Positions 1 to 4,849 of a DNA stretch of 9,529 bases are shown in pieces. Numbering within the stretch: position 1 is the first letter of the stretch; each line of letters begins with the position of its first letter. This DNA is from Gemmatimonadales bacterium (GTDB taxonomy: Bacteria; Gemmatimonadota; Gemmatimonadetes; Gemmatimonadales; GWC2-71-9). The notes beneath the pieces were generated by a model. That model saw nothing but the letters and a program-made list of their open reading frames with translations. It was not told the origin of the DNA and did no database searches. The DNA lies in the NCBI GenBank assembly GCA_013813145.1, contig JACCSE010000499.1:1-9529 (forward strand), given 5' to 3'. A program made the position numbers and the translations under genes.

Positions 1-1313
1 GTGTGAAACCAGCCGTCGGGGTCGAGCGCTTCGGCGGTCGCTTCCGGCTTGTTGAAGTAGCCCCGCATCACGTTGGGCCCCCGGGTGACGATCTCGCCGT
101 CCGGCTCGATCCGGATCTCGACTTCCGGAATCGGCAGGCCCACCGTCCCCAGCCTGAGGTGCTCGAAGGTGTTGACCGCCATGACCGGCGAGGTCTCGGT
201 CAGGCCGTACCCTTCCAGGATCGGCATGCCCGCGGCGAAGAAGAACCGCGCGATGTCGGGCGAGAGCGGCGCGCCACCGGAGATGAAGAAACGTATCCGC
301 CCGCCGGTACGCGCCCTCAGCTTGGCGAACACCAGGCGGTCGGCCAGCCGGCGGGCGAGCGCGAGGGAGCGCGGGACCGGCCGGCCCGCGATGGTCCGTT
401 CCGCCCAGTCCTCGCCGATCCGCTTGGACCAGGCGAAGATCCGCCGCCGGATCGGGGACGAGGTCCGGACGCTGTCCAGAACCCGCGCGTAGATCTTCTC
501 GTACAGCCGGGGAACCGAGGCCATCAGCGACGGCCGCCTCTCCTGCATGTCGGCCGGGACGGTCTCGATCCCGCCGGCATAGTTGATCACCACGCCCATG
601 TGGAACATGCAGTAGTGCCCGAACATCCGCTCGAAGATGTGGGAGAGCGGCAGGAACGAGAGGCACTCGTCTCCATCCTCGAAGTCGAACAGGTCGACGC
701 AGGTGGTGACGTTGGAGGCGATGTTCCCATGGGTGAGCATCACGCCCTTGGGGTCGCCGGTGGTGCCGGAGGTATAGATGAGTGTCGCCAGGTCATCCGG
801 CTCGGCCCGCAGCGCCTCGCTCTTCCAGTCGGGGTACCGCTCGCGCGCGGCGCGGCCGCGGGCGAGGACCTCGTCGAAGGTGAGCAGGCCCGGCCCCCGG
901 GCATCGAAGCCGATGAGGTGACGCAGCGCGGGCAGGCGGTCGCGCACCCCGGTCAGCTTCTCGAACTGGGTCTCGCCGGACACCAGTATCGCGACCGCCC
1001 CCGAGTCTCGGAGGATGTACTCGGCCTGCTTGGCAGGGAGAGTGGGATAGATCGGTACGTCGGTGCAGCGGGCGGCGAGGCAGGCGTAGTCGGCGATGGC
1101 CCATTCGGGACGGTTCTCCGAGAGGATGGCCACCCGGTCCCCCGGCCGAACTCCCAACTCCAGCAGACCGATGCTCAGGTCGCGCACCCGCTCGGCCACG
1201 TCGCGGTAGCTCAGCTCGGCCCAGCCGCCCTCGCGCTTTGCCCGGAGCGCTACCGGGCGCCCGCCGAAGTGCTCGATCGTGCCGAAATAAAGCTGGTTGA
1301 GGGTACGAGGCGT
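1..1313 (-). CDS. Long-chain acyl-CoA synthetase (AMP-forming, FadD15-like), 3' end outside the window
   Basis: Activates a fatty acid with ATP to acyl-AMP and then acyl-CoA; cytoplasmic or membrane-associated, feeding beta-oxidation or lipid synthesis. I translated the minus strand and find the ANL-superfamily core. The ATP/AMP loop YTSGTTGDPKG lies at about residues 180-190 and GYGLTETSP at about 368-376. The frame is open to the left edge, ending ...DGWFHT just before the expected TGD motif, so the C-terminal domain and catalytic lysine are missing here. 437 codons are visible; FadD15-type proteins are about 600 aa. The start is odd: an in-frame TAG lies at 1325-1323 and no ATG, GTG or TTG follows until GTG at residue 39, which would cut conserved N-terminal sequence. 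An AGGAGG stands 5 nt before an ACG (1313-1311) that begins (M)PRTLNQLYF, the usual family N-terminus. I therefore place the start at ACG. It is the third gene of the operon, 9 nt after the Ig-like gene. The family is near certain; substrate chain length is inferred. Confidence 0.9.
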
Positions 1314-1318
1314 GGGCG

Positions 1319-1324
1319 CCTCCT
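1319..1324 (-). promoter_or_regulatory. Ribosome binding site before the ACG start of the acyl-CoA synthetase
   Basis: A full AGGAGG Shine-Dalgarno sequence overlaps the last two bases of the preceding gene's TAG stop and ends 5 nt before ACG at 1313. It decides the start: there is no other start codon at a workable distance in any nearby position, and the reading frame before the TAG belongs to the upstream gene. Confidence 0.7.
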
Positions 1325-2015
1325 ATTGGAAGAGCACAATGAACTGCTGGCCGGAGCCGGGGACCGGGGCGCCGCTGCTGCGGGTGGCGCGAACCTGGAC
1401 GATGGCGGTATCGGGGGCGACCGTGCCGGGCGTGCGGCTCAGCATGACGGTTGCGACGGTCCCGTCGGCCCCGGTGGTGAGCGTGTCGATCTGTACCCCG
1501 CCGGTAAGGGCGACGACCGGCACAACTCCCGCCGCGGGTGAGGTGATCTCGTAGATCACCGGCCCGCCGGGGACGGGGTCGGCGGGGACGAAGCTTCGTA
1601 GCTGCACGACGAGCGCTCCGGTCGTGCCGGGCTCGAGCGGTACCGGAACAATCGAGTCGCCCACGATGACGAGCGTGTCGGTCCCCAGGATGATGTTGAA
1701 CGACAGGAGGTCGCTGGAGAGCGAGCCGGCCGTGGCCTGCACCCGCCCGGTCCCCGGGCCCACCCCGGTGAGGAGGCCGGTGGCCGCGTCCACCGCGACG
1801 ATCGTGGGATCGGGCGTCCGCCAGCTCACCGCTACCGGCACCACGTCGCCGTCGGCGTTGAGCGGCACCGCCGAAAGCTGGAGCTGCTCGCCCACCTCCA
1901 GCGTCGACAGCGATGGAATCGTAACCTCCAGCGAGACGATGCCCGCCTCACCCTCGTCCAGCCCGCTGCATCCCAGCGCCATGGCCAGCGGCGCGAGGCG
2001 AATCCATCGCCTCAC
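1323..2015 (-). CDS. Ig-like (Big_2-type) domain lipoprotein, 230 aa
   Basis: Predicted envelope lipoprotein of unknown function. From a GTG start it reads VRRWIRLAPLAMALGC, a positively charged and then hydrophobic signal peptide ending in a lipobox-like ALGC with Cys16 as the lipidated residue; Ala at -3 is less usual than Leu. After a short acidic linker, residues about 27-108 match the bacterial Ig-like group 2 pattern: a W-x-(T/S)-x-D-x-x-(I/V)-(A/V)-x-V-D core followed by G-x-(L/V)-T-G-V-x-x-G-T. Residues about 115-230 look like a second all-beta, invasin/Big_1-like domain with a T-x-G-A-D-G-T-(V/A) motif. I chose GTG at 2015 because it overlaps the upstream TPR gene's TGA (GTGA), a typical coupled start, and puts the signal peptide at the N-terminus. 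An ATG at 2078 would add 21 unlikely residues. It lies second in the operon and its TAG is almost fused to the next gene. Partner or ligand cannot be read from the sequence. Confidence 0.85.
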   Translation of the reverse strand: MRRWIRLAPLAMALGCSGLDEGEAGIVSLEVTIPSLSTLEVGEQLQLSAVPLNADGDVVPVAVSWRTPDPTIVAVDAATGLLTGVGPGTGRVQATAGSLSSDLLSFNIILGTDTLVIVGDSIVPVPLEPGTTGALVVQLRSFVPADPVPGGPVIYEITSPAAGVVPVVALTGGVQIDTLTTGADGTVATVMLSRTPGTVAPDTAIVQVRATRSSGAPVPGSGQQFIVLFQ

Positions 2016-2455
2016 AGTGTCTCCGGCGCCGGACTGCTCGCGATGTCGCGTAGCGCCGTCTCGGCATGGCGGATCCACCGCTCCGCGTCCGGTCCCTTTG
2101 GCGGGCGGGCGAGGAAGGCCCGTAGATGCTCGGCCGCCTGCTGCACGTCCCCTCGTTTGAGCAGCAGGAAGGCCACGCCGTAGTGCGCCCCGCCGAGGTT
2201 GTCGTCGAGCTCGAGCGCGCGCTTGTAGTGGCGAATCGCTTCTTCCGGCTGGCCGGTCTTGGTGAACGCGATGGCCATGTTGAGCAGGATGCGGGAATCC
2301 GACGGGTTGTCACGAAAGGCGAGGCGGTATGACGTCAGCGCCGCCTCGTAGTCGCCCTGCCGCTCGAGCGCCAACCCCTCATTGAGGTAGTCGAGCCGTT
2401 GCGGCTGCAGGGTCTCGGTCTTGTCCTTGCCGAACAGGCGCTGCCAGATGGTCAT
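2012..2455 (-). CDS. Small TPR-repeat protein, 147 aa
   Basis: A protein-interaction scaffold with no visible enzymatic motif. It begins MTIWQRLFGKDK, with no signal peptide, so it is probably cytoplasmic; the WQRLFGK start could form a short amphipathic helix at the membrane. Three tetratricopeptide repeats follow at roughly residues 20-53, 54-87 and 88-121, recognisable by GDYEAAL..Y..A, G.PEEAI.HYKRALELD and A.Y.....L..GD...A. A degenerate helical tail (WIRHAETALRDIA) completes the array. The ATG at 2455 is chosen over longer in-frame extensions because the upstream stretch is the promoter region with arginine-rich non-homologous translation. A weak purine-rich GGAGAG lies about 11 nt before it. 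It is the first gene of the operon and ends in the GTGA overlap with the lipoprotein gene. Which partner it binds is unknown; co-transcription with a lipoprotein and an acyl-CoA synthetase is the only hint. Confidence 0.85.
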   Translation of the reverse strand: MTIWQRLFGKDKTETLQPQRLDYLNEGLALERQGDYEAALTSYRLAFRDNPSDSRILLNMAIAFTKTGQPEEAIRHYKRALELDDNLGGAHYGVAFLLLKRGDVQQAAEHLRAFLARPPKGPDAERWIRHAETALRDIASSPAPETL

Positions 2456-2492
2456 GGACCGACGGGACTCTCCGAGCAAAGTCAAACGGGCA

Positions 2493-2502
2493 CAACGCGT
2501 TG
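2493..2502. promoter_or_regulatory. Palindrome CAACGCGTTG, possible operator
   Basis: A perfect 10-bp palindrome lies just downstream of the predicted transcription start of the minus-strand operon, where a bound repressor would block elongation. The central CG with flanking AA/TT resembles LacI-family half-site style, but no regulator gene is present in the window. A 10-bp palindrome can also arise by chance. Confidence 0.25.
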
Positions 2503-2512
2503 GCGTCTCGCA

Positions 2513-2541
2513 AAGATACTTGGCGCGGGAAAGTGCCGCAA
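2513..2541 (-). promoter_or_regulatory. Sigma70-like promoter for the TPR / Ig lipoprotein / acyl-CoA synthetase operon
   Basis: On the minus strand, TTGCGG (2541-2536) is separated by 17 nt from TATCTT (2518-2513). Transcription would begin near 2506, leaving a leader of about 50 nt. The region is noticeably less GC-rich than the flanking genes. This is a match by eye with no transcript evidence. Confidence 0.5.
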
Positions 2542-2563
2542 CGCGAGCCAATTGGTTGCTCGC
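2538..2563. promoter_or_regulatory. Nested inverted repeats between the two divergent -35 boxes
   Basis: GCAAC (2538-2542) pairs with GTTGC (2555-2559), GCGAGC (2543-2548) pairs with GCTCGC (2558-2563), and CCAATTGG (2548-2555) is a perfect 8-bp palindrome. Together they fill the space between the -35 elements of the divergent promoters and overlap both. A protein bound here could control both directions at once. That function is inference. Confidence 0.3.
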
Positions 2564-2584
2564 CCGGCGGAACGGGCGTAGGTT
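2556..2584 (+). promoter_or_regulatory. Sigma70-like promoter for the phosphoribosyltransferase gene
   Basis: TTGCTC (2556-2561), a 17-nt spacer, then TAGGTT (2579-2584). Transcription would start near 2591, giving a very short leader that still includes the GGAGG at 2599-2603. The same TAGGTT hexamer occurs in the predicted promoter before the YtxH-like gene. Confidence 0.5.
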
Positions 2585-2608
2585 GGGGAGGCGAGATCGG
2601 AGGATCCC

Positions 2609-3112
2609 ATGCGCCGCGCACAATCGTCCGGACCCAAAGGGGTCCTCGAAGTGGATTGGCCCTTCTTCGGCGAGCTCTGCCGCGCGCTCGCGCTGCGCGT
2701 CGCGCGAGAGTACCAGCCGGAAATCGTGCTGGGCGTGGCCAAGGCCGGGGTCATCCCGGGCGTCGTCGTCGCCTCCATCATGCAATGCGAGTTCAGCTCG
2801 ATGGCGGTGACCCGGCGGGAAGCCGGCTCCCAGCCGGTGCTCGTGTCGGGCCCACCGCCCTCTATCCGCGGCCGCCGGATCCTGGTAGTGGACGAAACAT
2901 GCGACACGGGGAGCACCATGCGCCTTGCGCTGAGCGAGGTCCGCGCGCTCCATCCCGCCGAGGTCCGCTCCGCCGTCTCCTTCAAGACGGGGGAGTATGC
3001 GCCCGATTTCTACGCGTTCGAGACCGAGAACTTCATCATCCTCCCGTGGGACCGCGAGATCATCCAGAATGGCGAAATCGTGATGCGCCCGGATTACGCC
3101 GCGCGGCTCTGA
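2609..3112 (+). CDS. Phosphoribosyltransferase, COG2236 type (hypoxanthine/xanthine PRTase-like), 167 aa
   Basis: Predicted cytoplasmic type I phosphoribosyltransferase joining a purine base to PRPP in nucleotide salvage. The PRPP-binding loop is clear at residues 91-103: ILVVDETCDTGST, hydrophobic residues then an acidic pair and DTGST, close to the usual VVDDxxDTGxT. An upstream PE-IVLGVAKAGVIPG stretch (37-51) matches the strand and loop that binds pyrophosphate. The C-terminal APDFYAFETENFIILPWDRE (131-150) resembles the P-D-Y-Y-A-x-E-T-x-x-W-(I/V)-x-(F/L)-P-W signature of COG2236 rather than bacterial Hpt or Gpt. The start is an ATG preceded by GGAGG with 5-nt spacing. It has its own promoter and is followed after 67 nt by the DUF4097-type gene, which may be co-transcribed. 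Base specificity cannot be assigned: xanthine, hypoxanthine and guanine remain possible. Confidence 0.87.
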   Translation: MRRAQSSGPKGVLEVDWPFFGELCRALALRVAREYQPEIVLGVAKAGVIPGVVVASIMQCEFSSMAVTRREAGSQPVLVSGPPPSIRGRRILVVDETCDTGSTMRLALSEVRALHPAEVRSAVSFKTGEYAPDFYAFETENFIILPWDREIIQNGEIVMRPDYAARL

Positions 3113-3179
3113 GCCCCTGCAACCTCCCGCCTGATCTGCCCGTCCAACCTTGGGTCCCCCCATCCCAGGAGCGGCATCC

Positions 3180-4268
3180 ATGCGGGTCTCGAACATGCTC
3201 GGCCTCATCTCGCTCACTCTGGCGCCGGCAGCCGCCGGGCAGCAGCCGGAGCGGTACACCGTCGCGGGCGACGAGATCGCCATCTACAATCTCGCGGGCA
3301 GCGTCACGATCGAGCCCGGCACCGGTGGTGCCACGGTATTGGTCACGAGGGGCGGTCCCGCCGCCGGCCGGCTCAAGGTCGCCCAAGGCCAGATCGATGG
3401 CCGCGGCACCCTCCGCCTGATCTATCCCGCCGACCGCGTGCTCTACCGCGGGCTCGAGCGGGGGTCGTCCACCGAGTTGCGGGTCAGAGCGGACGGCACC
3501 TTCGGCGACCACGACCGCCACGATTCCGAGGACGATCACGAACACGACCACGATCGAGACGAAGAAGGACGGCGGGTGAGGATCAGCGGGGCGGGCGACG
3601 GGCTCGAGGCCCACGCCGACCTGCGGATCCAGTTGCCCGCGGGCCGCCGGGCGTCGGTCTACCTGGCGGTCGGGAAGCTATCGGTGGCCAACGTGGATGG
3701 CCGGCTGGCGATCGACGCCCACAGCGCGCCGGTCAGCGCGACCGGCACCAGGGGCTCGCTCGCCATCGACGTCGGCTCCGGACCGGGCACCGTCACCGGT
3801 GCCCGGGGCGATCTCTCGGTGGACACCGGGTCGGGCCCCGTCGAGGTGTCCCGGTTCGAGGGTACCGCGCTCTTGGTGGATACCGGCTCGGGCGAGGTGA
3901 CCGTGAGCGACGCCAAGGGGGAGCAAATATCGATCGACACCGGCTCGGGCGACATCCGGCTGACCGGCGGGAGCGCTCCCCGGATCTCTCTCGAGACCGG
4001 CAGCGGTGGCGTCACCGCCGACCTGCGGGTGGATCCGACCTCGCTGACGGTCGAAACCGGCTCCGGCAACATCGCCGTGACCGCTCCCGGCACCCTCGGT
4101 GCCGAGGTCGAGATCGAAACCAGCAGCGGGGACATCGAGACCGATTTCCCGCTTCAGGTGACGAGGCACAGCCGGGAGCATCTGGTGGGCCGGATCGGCG
4201 ACGGGCGGGGAAAGATCGCGATCGAGACCGGCTCGGGCGACGTGCGCCTGCTCAGGCGGGCGAGCTGA
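3180..4268 (+). CDS. Secreted DUF4097-type beta-solenoid repeat protein with a His/Asp-rich insert, 362 aa
   Basis: Predicted exported protein of unknown function, of the DUF4097 / putative-adhesin type. Residues 1-20 form a signal peptide (MRVSNMLGLISLTLAPAAAG) with cleavage likely near AAAG-QQ. Residues about 24-100 are a beta-rich N-terminal part. Residues 109-130 are a low-complexity insert of five His and twelve Asp/Glu. From about 145 the chain becomes a regular ladder of short beta strands with eight (D/E)-T-G-S-G-like turns at residues 197, 215, 234, 253, 272, 292, 313 and 349, spaced 18-21 residues apart except the last. This is as expected for a right-handed beta-helix. An ATG at 3180 with AGGAG at 3167-3171 and 8-nt spacing is preferred over a TTG at 3150 that would put ten residues before the signal peptide. 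The last 17 nt overlap the convergent V4R gene. The fold is well supported; ligand and role are not visible. Confidence 0.85.
   Translation: MRVSNMLGLISLTLAPAAAGQQPERYTVAGDEIAIYNLAGSVTIEPGTGGATVLVTRGGPAAGRLKVAQGQIDGRGTLRLIYPADRVLYRGLERGSSTELRVRADGTFGDHDRHDSEDDHEHDHDRDEEGRRVRISGAGDGLEAHADLRIQLPAGRRASVYLAVGKLSVANVDGRLAIDAHSAPVSATGTRGSLAIDVGSGPGTVTGARGDLSVDTGSGPVEVSRFEGTALLVDTGSGEVTVSDAKGEQISIDTGSGDIRLTGGSAPRISLETGSGGVTADLRVDPTSLTVETGSGNIAVTAPGTLGAEVEIETSSGDIETDFPLQVTRHSREHLVGRIGDGRGKIAIETGSGDVRLLRRAS
3504..3569 (+). other. Coding segment for a His/Asp/Glu-rich, likely metal-binding stretch
   Basis: Encodes residues 109-130 of the DUF4097-type protein, with His at 111, 114, 120, 122 and 124 among acidic residues. 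Alternating H-x-H-x-H spacing is common in Zn, Ni or Co binding loops. It sits between the N-terminal beta part and the repeat ladder, so it is probably an exposed linker. Metal binding is inferred from composition only. Confidence 0.4.
3768..4241 (+). repeat. Tandem degenerate repeat coding for (D/E)TGSG beta-solenoid turns
   Basis: Eight copies of a unit of about 54-63 nt encode the D/E-T-G-S-G turns of the DUF4097-type protein. Copies near 3879, 3936 and 4224 share the exact core ACCGGCTCGGGCGA. The others have drifted at synonymous and some non-synonymous sites. The repeat is explained by protein structure rather than by a mobile element, but the identical cores could allow unit gain or loss by recombination. 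Confidence 0.75.
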
Positions 4269-4848
4269 GGCCCAGCGCTTCCGCGTATCCGGTGCCCTGG
4301 GCCATCCGATCATACAGGGCGCTCAGCGTTTCGGGGGCGCCGGCGAGGAAGCGGCAGCGGGTATCTCCCCGGGAGCGGCACTCCACCTCCATCACGGCGA
4401 CCAGGCCGTCCGAGAGCCGCCCGAAGAAGTCGGCCAACAGGCCGCAGGTGAGATGGCAGGAGGGGAACTCTCCCCGGCCATCTTCCGCGGCCTCGGCCCA
4501 TTCGGGCGAATCGAGGGCCAGCACCGCGGGGCTGAGCGGTGCCGCTTCGAGTCTGCCCCACCCCTGGTCGGTGAAGAACTCCGATAGCACTTCGCTCAGG
4601 AACTGCGCGTCAAGCTGCCCCGGCCGCTCGACCCCTCGGGTGGCGAGCAGCCATTCGGAGAACTCCGCGTACAGCTCCTCGCCGCCGGCAAAACCAGCCT
4701 CCTGGAGGTAGGTCGATGCCTGAAGGCCGGTGTCGCGCTCGAGTGTGGCGCGGAGCTGGTGGAGGACCCGGCGGCCGATGCGAAGGCCGGCGTGGTGGGG
4801 CCGCGGTTCGGGTGCCGTCATGGTCGCTATGGGTGAGGGACGGTGCAT
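4252..4848 (-). CDS. Stand-alone V4R-domain (4-vinyl reductase-like) small-molecule sensor protein, 198 aa
   Basis: Predicted cytoplasmic ligand- or metal-binding protein. The C-terminal half (from the 4821 ATG, residues about 85-165) matches the V4R domain found in BchJ and in the sensor part of XylR/DmpR/MopR-type phenol regulators: CHLTCGLLADFFGRL followed by V-x-E-x-E-C-x7-C-x-F. Numbered from that ATG, Cys122, Glu145, Cys148 and Cys156 have the same spacing (23, 3, 8) as the zinc ligands I recall for MopR (Cys155, Glu178, Cys181, Cys189). There is no DNA-binding, AAA+ or enzymatic domain, so it must act through a partner. The N-terminal part has no family I recognise. The start is uncertain: ATG at 4848 is 1 nt after the ligA TAG (TAG-A-ATG), favouring re-initiation, while ATG at 4821 gives 189 aa. 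Neither has a Shine-Dalgarno sequence. It is the last gene of the GAF-ligA operon. Confidence 0.8.
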   Translation of the reverse strand: MHRPSPIATMTAPEPRPHHAGLRIGRRVLHQLRATLERDTGLQASTYLQEAGFAGGEELYAEFSEWLLATRGVERPGQLDAQFLSEVLSEFFTDQGWGRLEAAPLSPAVLALDSPEWAEAAEDGRGEFPSCHLTCGLLADFFGRLSDGLVAVMEVECRSRGDTRCRFLAGAPETLSALYDRMAQGTGYAEALGLSSPA

Positions 4849-4849
4849 T

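Noticed and set aside
3..1541. Plus-strand open frame of about 512 codons antisense to the acyl-CoA synthetase
   Set aside because: Its translation is rich in Arg, Asp, Gly and Pro with no domain, typical of the antisense frame of a high-G+C gene. The minus strand encodes a clear ANL enzyme.
2456..3283. N-terminal extension of the small TPR protein to 423 codons
   Set aside because: The extension is antisense to the phosphoribosyltransferase gene and crosses the promoter region, with no homology to TPR sequence.
3768..4241. Regularly spaced repeats as a possible CRISPR array or satellite
   Set aside because: The repeats are in frame, encode beta-solenoid turns, and have no conserved spacer structure.
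4245..4258. Inverted repeat CGCCTG / CAGGCG as a bidirectional terminator
   Set aside because: The loop is only 2 nt (4 nt if one pair opens), the stem is short, and no T-run follows on either strand. It lies within coding sequence.
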